Source: Alphaproteobacteria bacterium
GTDB taxonomy: Bacteria; Pseudomonadota; Alphaproteobacteria; Rhizobiales; Devosiaceae
Direction of reading: 5' to 3'
Assembly: GCA_024279675.1 (NCBI GenBank)
Contig: JAJRRG010000225.1
Location: 1 to 44,246, forward strand
DNA: 44,246 nt
The notes below the pieces were generated by a model, which saw only the letters and a list, made by a program, of their open reading frames with translations, made no database searches and was not told the DNA's origin. The position numbers and the translations under genes are program-made. How positions within the stretch are numbered: the stretch's first letter is position 1; each line of letters opens with the position of its first letter. This document shows, piece by piece, positions 1 through 8,361 of this stretch.

Positions 1-1
1 A

Positions 2-451
2 ATTGCTGGCAAATTTCTAGCGGACTATGGGTTTGAATTAAGCCGTGGCTTTAAGGCGCTCAAAATTTGGATGTCCCTCAAGGAAAATGGTGTTGAGAAA
101 TTTGGTCGCTTGATCGACCAGAATATCGAGCAAGCTAAATATCTAGAACAACTTATTCTGCGCAATTCAAAGTTGCAAATCGTCGCCCCAGTGGGGCTGA
201 ATATTGTGTGCTTTCGATATGCAAATCAGATCACTGATGAAGCGCTCCTGAAAGAAATTAATACGGAAATCATGTTGCGGATTCAGGAGTCCGGGTTCGC
301 AGTTCCCTCTGACACAACGGTTGCTGGAAAGCACTGTCTGCGCGTGGCGATCAACAACCATCGCACGACGCGGCTGGATTTAGATCTTTTCATCGACGAA
401 GTTCTGCGATGTGGTGATGATTTGGTAGCTCAAAACCCAAATGTGTCCTAG
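2..451 (+). CDS. PLP-dependent (aromatic-L-amino-acid-type) decarboxylase, C-terminal fragment truncated by window edge
   Basis: Open frame runs from base 2: IAGKFLADYGFELSRGFKALKIWMSLKENG..., resembling the 'SRxFxALKxWM' region of group II PLP decarboxylases; C-terminal LRVAINNHRTT motif. Confidence 0.8.
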   Translation: MAGKFLADYGFELSRGFKALKIWMSLKENGVEKFGRLIDQNIEQAKYLEQLILRNSKLQIVAPVGLNIVCFRYANQITDEALLKEINTEIMLRIQESGFAVPSDTTVAGKHCLRVAINNHRTTRLDLDLFIDEVLRCGDDLVAQNPNVS

Positions 452-550
452 GTGGACTGCTTCACACCCAATAGGATGTTCTAAAGTGCAGCAAAATGGC
501 TAAGAAATTGGGCGCATGCTATAATTTTGATCTATGCTCAATATTGCCTT

Positions 551-595
551 AAAAAAACCCGCTGCGATCCCGTTATTAAACGAAAATCGCAGCGG
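551..595 (-). terminator. Rho-independent terminator of the minus-strand ABC operon
   Basis: Perfect 10-bp stem CCGCTGCGAT (559-568) / ATCGCAGCGG (586-595), followed on the minus strand by a 7-T tract (551-557). Confidence 0.85.
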
Positions 596-631
596 CTCCA
601 GGAGAAGAGTATATGTTGTAGCCGTCTATGA

Positions 632-1465
632 TTACTTGATGGCACCGGCTGTCATGCCTGCAATAAAGCGTTTCGACTGAACGATGAACACGATTACCAC
701 CGGTAGGGCAGCCAAAGTCAGGCCGGCATAAAGCACGCCAAAGTTGACACTGTATTCCCCAAAGAAAGAAGTTAGACCCTGGGCTAACGTTTTCATTTCC
801 GGTGTTTGGATAAAAATCAGAGGGAAGAAGAAATCGTTCCATATGGGCACAGCGTTATAAATTCCTGCAATCACCATGGCGGGGGTAATAAGCGGCACCA
901 TAATTTCCACCATTATCCGAAATTCAGAAGCGCCATCTACCCTTGCACTATCTTCAAGTTCAGATGGAAGTGCGCGCAAAAATCCAGTTAGAATAAATAC
1001 GGTGGAGGGCAGGCTCATGGCTATGTAAATGAATATCAGGCCGAGCAAATTATCAATCAGCCCCATGAATTTGAGTTGGATAAACAGCGGGATGATGGCA
1101 AGTCGTAGGGGCAACATCAGTCCGGCAAGAAAAAACAGGGAAACCATAATGGAGCCGCGAAACCGATAGCGTGAAATTGCATAGGCGGCCATGGTCCCGG
1201 TCACCAGCAATATGGCAACAGAGGCAAGTGTGACGATGGTTGAGTTTAGTAAAAATCTGGGGACGTCGGTCGTATTCCATATCACCAAATAATTGTCAAA
1301 ATTCAGGCTTTTGGGCAGAGCAAACGGGTTACCAAAGATTTCAGCGTTGGTTTTAAAGCCTGACATTGCCATCATAATGATGGGATACAAAACAACGATT
1401 GTAGTGGCGATCAGGAATATCTGGACAAGCCAAGCTTCGTAGCCGGCGTTTCTTTTGGTTTGCAT
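632..1465 (-). CDS. Carbohydrate ABC transporter permease (CUT1, MalG-like)
   Basis: 277 aa, multiple TM segments, EAA-type loop 'ELEDSARVDGASEFRIMVEIMVPLITPAM'. Confidence 0.92.
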   Translation of the reverse strand: MQTKRNAGYEAWLVQIFLIATTIVVLYPIIMMAMSGFKTNAEIFGNPFALPKSLNFDNYLVIWNTTDVPRFLLNSTIVTLASVAILLVTGTMAAYAISRYRFRGSIMVSLFFLAGLMLPLRLAIIPLFIQLKFMGLIDNLLGLIFIYIAMSLPSTVFILTGFLRALPSELEDSARVDGASEFRIMVEIMVPLITPAMVIAGIYNAVPIWNDFFFPLIFIQTPEMKTLAQGLTSFFGEYSVNFGVLYAGLTLAALPVVIVFIVQSKRFIAGMTAGAIK

Positions 1466-1474
1466 CGTTGCCTC

Positions 1475-2428
1475 CTAATTCATTTCAACTTCGCGACTGG
1501 TCAAATATTTTGTCGCGATAATTGAGAATACAAAAATGAAGATGAACATCAGAACAGCAAGGGCTGAACCACTGCCGAAATTGGAACCGCCGGCGCTGAC
1601 CGAACCAAAGGCCGTCCGATAAAACATGAGGCCAAGCATATCAGTGGAGCCCGCAGGAGAGCCTTCCAGCCCATTCATGATGTAGGGAATTTCAAACCAA
1701 TTAAACGATCCGATGAATGTTAACACCGTAATAATCGTGATTGCCGGCGCCATTAGTGGCCATATTATCTCGCGGGCTATTCTCCATTCCGAGGCGCCAT
1801 CAAGGCGCGCCGCTTCGATGAAATCTTTTGGAATTCGATGTATTGCCGCTAAAAATACCAGTGTGGGAAAGCCAAACCAGTGCCAGGAGTTCACCAACAG
1901 CATGGAATTAAGGGCCGTTTCAGGAAGTCCCAGCCATGGCAAAGCCCAATCATGCAGTCCAATATTGTGCAGAAATTTATTCACCAGACCAAAAACAGGA
2001 TTAAGGAATAGCTTCCATTGAAATCCGATGATTACTGTTGATAGAATAACGGGAAGGAAGAATACGACCTGATAAAACCGATACCCTTTTGGATTGCGAG
2101 CCAATAACAGCGCGATTACCAGGGCGATGCCATTTTGAACCAGCATCAACGAAACGAACACTTTTACATTATTCATAAACGCGTTGAATAAAACTTTGTT
2201 TTTCAAGGGGTTGAATAAAATGTCCTGAAAATTTGCCAGGCCGATAAATTCCTTGCGCACCAAACCGTCCCAATCAAATACGCTGTACCAGACGGCGCTT
2301 CCCATCGGAACGAATACAAAAACAATCAAAATGGCGGCGGGTGGAAGAATTAGAAACAACAGCCAAAGTTTTAATTTGAGCGTTCTGTTTCTTTTCGCCT
2401 TCTCATAGTCTGCATTGGTCATCGACAT
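1475..2428 (-). CDS. Carbohydrate ABC transporter permease (CUT1, MalF-like)
   Basis: 317 aa, TM-rich, EAA loop 'DFIEAARLDGASEWRIAREIIWPLMAPA'. Confidence 0.92.
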   Translation of the reverse strand: MSMTNADYEKAKRNRTLKLKLWLLFLILPPAAILIVFVFVPMGSAVWYSVFDWDGLVRKEFIGLANFQDILFNPLKNKVLFNAFMNNVKVFVSLMLVQNGIALVIALLLARNPKGYRFYQVVFFLPVILSTVIIGFQWKLFLNPVFGLVNKFLHNIGLHDWALPWLGLPETALNSMLLVNSWHWFGFPTLVFLAAIHRIPKDFIEAARLDGASEWRIAREIIWPLMAPAITIITVLTFIGSFNWFEIPYIMNGLEGSPAGSTDMLGLMFYRTAFGSVSAGGSNFGSGSALAVLMFIFIFVFSIIATKYLTSREVEMN

Positions 2429-2440
2429 AATTGCCCCCTT

Positions 2441-3526
2441 TTAGCGAACGGCATCGCCATGTGGTCCAAATAAGTAAGATTGCTTTAGTGAGAACCCGAT
2501 TTCTACCATGTCGCCGATGGCAATTTTTTGATCCCCGGACATATGGGCCACAACTTCCTTTTGGTCTCCAACATAAAGGTACAGATAGGTTTCACCACCC
2601 AGCCGTTCCACGGCATACACTTCACCAGTAAATGTGCCTTGGTTTGTGTTTCCAATGGTAAAATGCTCCGGGCGAACACCAAAACTTACCTTGTCGCCAG
2701 TGGAAAGATTTGAAGGTTCGTTTAAGGGAAATTTGATTTTCACACTGTCTTTAACGTCGATTTCAACATCAGTGTTGCTCGTGTTTATAACTGTTCCATC
2801 AAAAAAATTCATGGAAGGAGAGCCAATAAACCCCGCAACAAACAAGTTGTCAGGCGCGTTATATAAGTCCAATGGAGCGCCGATTTGCTCGACTTTGCCG
2901 TCCCGCAGCACCACAATTTTATCCGCCATTGTCATGGCCTCGACCTGATCATGGGTCACATAGATCATGGTTGCATTTAGGGAACGGTGCAATTTGGTCA
3001 GTTCGATGCGCATTTGAACCCGTAGTTTTGCATCCAGGTTTGACAGGGGTGCGTCAAACAAAAATACTTTTGGGTCACGCACAATCGCGCGACCAATGGC
3101 GACCCTTTGCCTTTGTCCACCGGACAATGCTTTAGGTTTTCGTTCTAGGTATTCAGTTAGTTGTAAAACGCTGGCCGCATCATTTACCTTTTTGGCAATT
3201 GTTTCTTTGCTTTCCTTGGCCACGCGAAGCGCATAACCCATGTTTTGTCGTACCGTGAAGTGGGGATAAAGCGCATAGGACTGGAAAACCATGGCAACAC
3301 CCCGTTTGGATGGCGCAAGGTGATCAACGCGTTCTTCTTCAATGTGGACTTCGCCCGATGTGAGGTCTTCCAACCCAGCAATCAGTCTCAGGAGTGTGGA
3401 TTTTCCGCAACCCGATGGCCCGACAAAAACGACAAACTCGTTATCTTCAACAGTCAGGTTTACATCTTTGATGACTTTCACTTCACCAAACTGTTTGTTT
3501 ACTGAGCGCAATACGACATTGGCCAT
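2441..3526 (-). CDS. Sugar ABC transporter ATP-binding protein (UgpC/MsmK/MalK-like)
   Basis: Walker A GPSGCGKST, signature LSGGQRQRVAIGRA, C-terminal TOBE-like region with 'GVRPEHF'. Confidence 0.95.
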   Translation of the reverse strand: MANVVLRSVNKQFGEVKVIKDVNLTVEDNEFVVFVGPSGCGKSTLLRLIAGLEDLTSGEVHIEEERVDHLAPSKRGVAMVFQSYALYPHFTVRQNMGYALRVAKESKETIAKKVNDAASVLQLTEYLERKPKALSGGQRQRVAIGRAIVRDPKVFLFDAPLSNLDAKLRVQMRIELTKLHRSLNATMIYVTHDQVEAMTMADKIVVLRDGKVEQIGAPLDLYNAPDNLFVAGFIGSPSMNFFDGTVINTSNTDVEIDVKDSVKIKFPLNEPSNLSTGDKVSFGVRPEHFTIGNTNQGTFTGEVYAVERLGGETYLYLYVGDQKEVVAHMSGDQKIAIGDMVEIGFSLKQSYLFGPHGDAVR

Positions 3527-3584
3527 AATTTTCCAACTTTTGTTAGAGTTATCTTGTTCGTGCGAACCGGTCCGGCTCTATGCG

Positions 3585-3618
3585 ATTAAATAAAACCCGA
3601 GGCGCAGGACGCCTCGGG
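3585..3618 (-). terminator. Intercistronic hairpin/attenuator between solute-binding protein and ATPase genes
   Basis: CCCGAGGCG (3596-3604) / CGCCTCGGG (3610-3618), perfect 9-bp stem; minus-strand TTTTATTT follows. Confidence 0.7.
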
Positions 3619-3635
3619 ACTTGTTGTGGATTTAA

Positions 3636-4850
3636 TTATTCAGCGGTTTTGATGCCGTTGCTAACATCCGCTGCAACTTCAGCTGCGGTTTTGGCACCTG
3701 TCATCAACTCTTGCAGACCCGATTGAAGAAGGGTCGAGCCTGTTGGTGTATCGAAACGGAAGGCAACCAACATGATGTATGGTGTCGCGGCAGAATGGAA
3801 ACTTGACACTCTGGACAAGGTTGCATCTGAAGACATGGCACCATCAACGGCGGCAACATTGTTCAACTCATCCGTCAACATCTGAGCAAACGGTGTTGTT
3901 GCTGTGAAACGGATGAACTCTAGCGCATCTTCTTTGTTTTCGGAGGCAGCATTGACGCCATATCCGCCATCAAGCCAAGTTGCAACCATGCGTTCGCCAC
4001 CAGCTTCAGCAGCGGGGCCAGGCATAATTTCAAAGTTAATGCCGGCATCTCTGAAACCGTTGATTTCCCATGAACCGCCAATAAACATCGCGGCGGCACC
4101 AGAGGTAAATAGCGCTTTCATCGTGGCATAGTCGACGCCTTCAAATCCTGTAGGCATAAATTCAGCCAGTTCGGACATTTTTTCAAGGGCACCAACATAG
4201 CGTGCATCCTCAAAATCGGTTGCACCGGATGTAACTTCCCCAAAGAACCCACTGCCATAGAAATTTGGCATAATAGCACCGGACATAATTTCAACAGTCC
4301 AGCCATCGGCAGTTCCGTTGGCAAGTGGTGTAATGCCCGCAGCTTTAAGTGCAGTGGAGGCGGCTTTAAATTCCTCAAAGGTTTCAGGTACTGTGATGTT
4401 GTTCGCGTCAAAAATATCTTTGTTGTAATAAACAACGACAGTTTGTGATGCGAATGGAACAGCATAGATGCGGCCATCTGCGCGAAGCGTTGTCCCTAAT
4501 AGTTCGTCGGCGCTTAGCAATGACAGGTCAACTTGGCCATCAAGGGCTTCAAGATACCCAGCCCCCGAAATGGCTTCCAAACTTCCATATGCACGTGTGT
4601 GGATAATGTCAGGGCCTGAACCACCAGCAAGAGCCGTTGTTAGAATGGTATTGTAGGCTTTTGCTTCGTGGGCCGTGTAGGTAATTTTAATGTCGGGGTG
4701 CGTTGCTTCAAAAGCGGCTATAATTTTTTCATAGGCCGCAATATCTTCCTGACGCCAACTCCAAAAATTCAATTCACTGGCTGCGAGCGTTGATACGCTT
4801 GCTGACAAAGCAGCGGCGACTAAAAGCGCCCTTGTTGTAAATTTTCTCAT
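3636..4850 (-). CDS. ABC sugar transporter extracellular solute-binding protein
   Basis: 404 aa, signal peptide (LLVAAALSASVSTLAAS), SBP_bac_1-type sequence 'LNFWSWRQEDIAAYEKIIAAFEATHPDIKI'. Confidence 0.92.
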   Translation of the reverse strand: MRKFTTRALLVAAALSASVSTLAASELNFWSWRQEDIAAYEKIIAAFEATHPDIKITYTAHEAKAYNTILTTALAGGSGPDIIHTRAYGSLEAISGAGYLEALDGQVDLSLLSADELLGTTLRADGRIYAVPFASQTVVVYYNKDIFDANNITVPETFEEFKAASTALKAAGITPLANGTADGWTVEIMSGAIMPNFYGSGFFGEVTSGATDFEDARYVGALEKMSELAEFMPTGFEGVDYATMKALFTSGAAAMFIGGSWEINGFRDAGINFEIMPGPAAEAGGERMVATWLDGGYGVNAASENKEDALEFIRFTATTPFAQMLTDELNNVAAVDGAMSSDATLSRVSSFHSAATPYIMLVAFRFDTPTGSTLLQSGLQELMTGAKTAAEVAADVSNGIKTAE

Positions 4851-4933
4851 TTGTTTCTCTCCCGTTTAAGATATCAATGGTCCCGAAATTTCAACGGATG
4901 AGATCTCCCTCACACATCAAACTCCAAAACTAG

Positions 4934-4952
4934 TTGGAATTTAATATTCGTA
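4934..4952. promoter_or_regulatory. Candidate operator upstream of ABC operon (TTGGAAT-N5-ATTC half-matching palindrome)
   Basis: TTGGAATTTAATATTCGTA; its reverse complement GAATATTAAATTCCAA matches the murQ-proximal palindrome at 14 of 16 positions. Confidence 0.5.
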
Positions 4953-5023
4953 AACGTATCTGTCAATCATTTTTTATTATTCACGGGGCAGGGCGACATT
5001 GGTTTGGGACCTTAAATTGGCAA

Positions 5024-5869
5024 TTATCGAATTTTTCTCACCAGTTCCTGGCTGGTGGAAATACGTTCGGCGGCATCATCGCGCCTCTGTACCAACAAAA
5101 CAAACAATAGGTCTGTTATGGCGAACTGGGCCGTTCTAGTTGCAATGGACGAGCTTCTAACGACGCTTTCATCCGCGGCACAATGCAGCAACACATCAGG
5201 TGGATTGTCCCCATAAAACCCGCCAACGAATACGACGGGAATATTATTCTCCTTGGCAAAGTCAACCGCAACACTAATTTCCCGGGTCTTTCCGGAATAG
5301 GATATTGCTACAAGTAAATCATCGGGGCGAAAACTTGCAAGATTTGCCAGTTGAATATGACTATCACCCGAACTAATCACGGATTTTCCAAATTTTGTCA
5401 GTTTCAATGTCATATCTTGTGCAACAAGGGCCGATCCGCCGATGCCCATGATGAGGATACGATCTGACTTTTCAATCAATCTGACAGCCTCGTCCAACTT
5501 CTCGTTAGAGTTCATTTTCATCGTTTCGGACATTGCCGACACTTTGCTGTTGAAAAGTTTTTTTGCCACCGACCCTAGGGAATCATCGCTAAAAATCCCC
5601 GCATGGATTTGTTGAGCGTTTTCGCTTCGCGCCATTTCCGCGCTTAGAGTGATTTTAAGGGCAGGGAAACCGCGAAATCCAATTTTTTGACAAAACTTAA
5701 TGATGCTGGATTGGCTCACATTGCATTTTTGCGCGAGCGTTTGCGATGACATCTCTGTAATTTCCTGGGGCGAAAGAATTATAGTTTCGGCTATGGAGCG
5801 CTCGATTTTTGACATCCGCTCAAGATCAGAGCTTAGGCGGGAAATTAGGCTGATTTTAGAATTTTTCAT
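5024..5869 (-). CDS. MurR/RpiR family transcriptional regulator (HTH-RpiR + SIS domain)
   Basis: N-terminal HTH 'MSSQTLAQKCNVSQSSIIKFCQKIGFRGFPALK'; SIS domain 'ILIMGIGGSALVAQDMTLKL...ISYSGKTREI'. Confidence 0.93.
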   Translation of the reverse strand: MKNSKISLISRLSSDLERMSKIERSIAETIILSPQEITEMSSQTLAQKCNVSQSSIIKFCQKIGFRGFPALKITLSAEMARSENAQQIHAGIFSDDSLGSVAKKLFNSKVSAMSETMKMNSNEKLDEAVRLIEKSDRILIMGIGGSALVAQDMTLKLTKFGKSVISSGDSHIQLANLASFRPDDLLVAISYSGKTREISVAVDFAKENNIPVVFVGGFYGDNPPDVLLHCAADESVVRSSSIATRTAQFAITDLLFVLLVQRRDDAAERISTSQELVRKIR

Positions 5870-5950
5870 ATGTTCTTCTGTCTGTTAGAGGCAGAGGCTA
5901 ACATTATTTTGGCACCAAAACGAATAATAAATTATTGACGGGGCGTGGTT

Positions 5951-5969
5951 TTGGAATATATAATTCCAA
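5951..5969. promoter_or_regulatory. Inverted repeat TTGGAAT-N5-ATTCCAA directly upstream of the murQ start
   Basis: Perfect 7-bp arms TTGGAAT (5951-5957) and ATTCCAA (5963-5969); next ATG at 5971. Confidence 0.6.
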
Positions 5970-5970
5970 T

Positions 5971-6924
5971 ATGATGATTGAAATTAAAAATGAATTGGTT
6001 GCGCTTTCTACCTCCCTAGAGGGGTTGAATTCTGAAAAAACCAACATTCTATCGAGCGAGCTGGACAAACTATCCGCCTTAGAAATTGCGCAGTTGATGA
6101 ATGCTGAGGATGCAAAAGTGTCGCTTGCCGTCTCAAAAACGCTGGGCCCAATCAGCCAAGCGATCGAAGCTGCCGCGCGGGCATTGAGGGTTGGTGGCAG
6201 AGTTATCTACATTGGTGCTGGCACAAGTGGGCGCTTGGGAATTTTGGATGCGTCTGAAATTCCTCCAACTTTTTCGGCCCCCCATGATTTATTTGTTGCC
6301 CTCATCGCCGGGGGTAGGGATGCAATGTTTCGGTCCAAGGAAGGCGCTGAAGACGATGCATTGCAGGGCGTGGCCGATTTACGTGAAATAGGCTTAAGCA
6401 AAGAGGATTTTGTTGTTGGCCTTGCGGTATCGGGACGCACACCATACGTCTTGGGCGCAATTAAATATGCTCTAGACCTCGGTGTCGTTACAGCAGGGGT
6501 TTCTTGCAATGGGGGGAGCGAACTCGATCGAATTTCCGACATCGCCATTACCCCAATCGTTGGCCCTGAAATACTCACCGGGTCAACCCGGTTGAAATCC
6601 GGCACTGCACAAAAGCAAGTTCTCAATATGATCTCGACGGGCGCGATGGTTCAAATTGGCAAGTGCTTTGGAAACAGAATGGTCGATATGAACGCTTCAA
6701 ATGAAAAATTGAAAGCGCGCGCAATTAACTTGGTTACAGATTTGACTTCTTCAACAAAAGAAGCGGCGTTAGATGCGCTGACTTATGCAAATTGGGATAT
6801 TAAATCTGCCATTTTGATGGAAAAAACCGGTATGAATGCTAAAGACGCGACCAAAATGATAAAAGAGCAAAATGGACATCTTCGCCATGCTATTGCAGCG
6901 TTTGAATCCGAGAGTAATTTGTAA
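5971..6924 (+). CDS. murQ: N-acetylmuramic acid 6-phosphate etherase
   Basis: MurQ motifs 'GRVIYIGAGTSGRLGILDASEIPPTF', 'AGGRDAMFRSKEGAEDD', 'VSGRTPYVLGA', 'TRLKSGTAQKQVLNMIST'. Start at 5971 preferred over the ORF start at 5935. Confidence 0.95.
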   Translation: MMIEIKNELVALSTSLEGLNSEKTNILSSELDKLSALEIAQLMNAEDAKVSLAVSKTLGPISQAIEAAARALRVGGRVIYIGAGTSGRLGILDASEIPPTFSAPHDLFVALIAGGRDAMFRSKEGAEDDALQGVADLREIGLSKEDFVVGLAVSGRTPYVLGAIKYALDLGVVTAGVSCNGGSELDRISDIAITPIVGPEILTGSTRLKSGTAQKQVLNMISTGAMVQIGKCFGNRMVDMNASNEKLKARAINLVTDLTSSTKEAALDALTYANWDIKSAILMEKTGMNAKDATKMIKEQNGHLRHAIAAFESESNL

Positions 6925-6993
6925 AGTTGGGCATGTCACGGTTTAGTTCCACTTCTTTAAGCGCCTATTGTATCGAGTGCAGACCAAGGGCTT

Positions 6994-7070
6994 AAAGAAC
7001 TTGAGCGGAATGTTGGATACAGGCGTGTCGGGCGTATAATGCGTCAGAACGATATATCGGTTATTCACGG
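6994..7070 (+). pseudogene. Relic of IS3-family OrfB transposase
   Basis: Translation KELERNVGYRRVGRIMRQNDISVI matches the conserved 'ELGxxVGxRRVGRLMRxNGIxV' segment of IS3-family OrfB; no intact flanking ORF. Confidence 0.7.
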
Positions 7071-7229
7071 AGATGATCGATATTTGACTTTACCCATTGC
7101 TGGCGCTCCTATGCTGGGGTAACAGCCACAGTGCTGATATTTAGCGATAATCGTTTAGAAGATGTGCGTGGCTAAGATACTGGAAAACCGCTGTTTTCCG
7201 TAGTGTTGACAAGAAGCGCCTAGATAATT

Positions 7230-7281
7230 ACGGATGACTATAATCCGCGTGTTGGGGGCTCAAGCCCCTATCCCGCTACCA
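7230..7281 (+). pseudogene. Decayed tRNA 3' half (resembles elongator tRNA-Met), ending in encoded CCA
   Basis: ACGGATGACTATAATCCGCGTGTTGGGGGCTCAAGCCCCTATCCCGCTACCA: anticodon-stem, T-arm and acceptor-like 3' end, but enlarged anticodon loop and altered T-loop; no recognisable 5' half. Confidence 0.55.
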
Positions 7282-7323
7282 AATATTTTGTGTGTTTTTT
7301 GAACAAAATTTGATGGGTGAACG

Positions 7324-8292
7324 ATGCGTATTTTAATGACAGGGGCAAGCGGTTTTGTTGGCATCGGCCTTGGTGATGTTTTGGCACATGCGGGTCAAGA
7401 TGTTGTTGGCGTCAGCCGCACTGTGCCAAAATATTTGCCCACGAATTGCATTCACTTCCAAGTTGACATTCAAGCGAAGACGGATTGGTCTGAGCACTTG
7501 AGCGGTGTTGAAACGGTTGTTCATATGGCCGATGGGTTTAATGCCTTTGAGCATATTTCAGACCCAGGGAATTTTGCTGATCTTACCAATGAAACGCCGG
7601 ACATTTCTAAGGCCCGAGAGCGGTTGGCGGCCACGCTTAATCTAGCTAAGCAGGCCCTTGAAAACGGGGTGAAGCATTTTGGTTATCTTAGTTCAATCAA
7701 GGCCATGTGCGGCACTTGGTCGCCAGAAGTTCTGGATGAAAACTCCGTTCCCAAACCTGACAGTCTGTACGGACGACTTAAACTAGAAGCTGAACAGGCA
7801 TTGTTTCGCATGGTTGAGGGGCGGGAAATGAATGTTACAGCCCTTAGATTCCCCATTGTGTTTGGAGCTAAGGCTGATGGGAATTTTATGCGTTTACTCA
7901 GGTTTGCTGATAACGTTTGGCCGTTGCCATTTACAGGGATAAACGCCAAGCGTTCCATGATTTCGCAAACTTCGTTGATCGATGCTATTTCCCGCGTGGT
8001 CGAAACGCCCACTGGGTCATCGGGGCATTATTTGGTGCACGAGGGGGCCATGAGCTTACCTGAAATTCTAACGAATATGCGTATAGGGTTGGGCCGTCCT
8101 ACCCGGATTTTTTCCGCTCCCAGACTGATACTTGAACTGATGATTCAGATACCAAAAGTCGGCGCATCGGCATCACGAATTCTTCGGCCTCTGGAACTTG
8201 AGGACAACAAGTTTCGCCAAGAATTTTCATGGGTACCACCGGTGCAAATGGAAAAGGAAATGCAAAAAATTGCGGCTGCTTACAAAGGCTGA
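7324..8292 (+). CDS. NAD-dependent epimerase/dehydratase (UDP-sugar 4-epimerase-like)
   Basis: N-terminal Rossmann motif GASGFVG, catalytic YGRLK; 322 aa. Confidence 0.88.
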   Translation: MRILMTGASGFVGIGLGDVLAHAGQDVVGVSRTVPKYLPTNCIHFQVDIQAKTDWSEHLSGVETVVHMADGFNAFEHISDPGNFADLTNETPDISKARERLAATLNLAKQALENGVKHFGYLSSIKAMCGTWSPEVLDENSVPKPDSLYGRLKLEAEQALFRMVEGREMNVTALRFPIVFGAKADGNFMRLLRFADNVWPLPFTGINAKRSMISQTSLIDAISRVVETPTGSSGHYLVHEGAMSLPEILTNMRIGLGRPTRIFSAPRLILELMIQIPKVGASASRILRPLELEDNKFRQEFSWVPPVQMEKEMQKIAAAYKG

Positions 8293-8361
8293 GCTGGGTT
8301 GCAAATTGTGAGGTAATTTGACTGGTTTACTCAACAAGCTAACAGGTTGTATAGGTGAGCC

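Noticed and set aside
576-842. Minus-strand ORF of 88 aa overlapping the first permease gene
   Set aside because: Out-of-frame shadow ORF within a strongly supported ABC permease; no recognisable motif.
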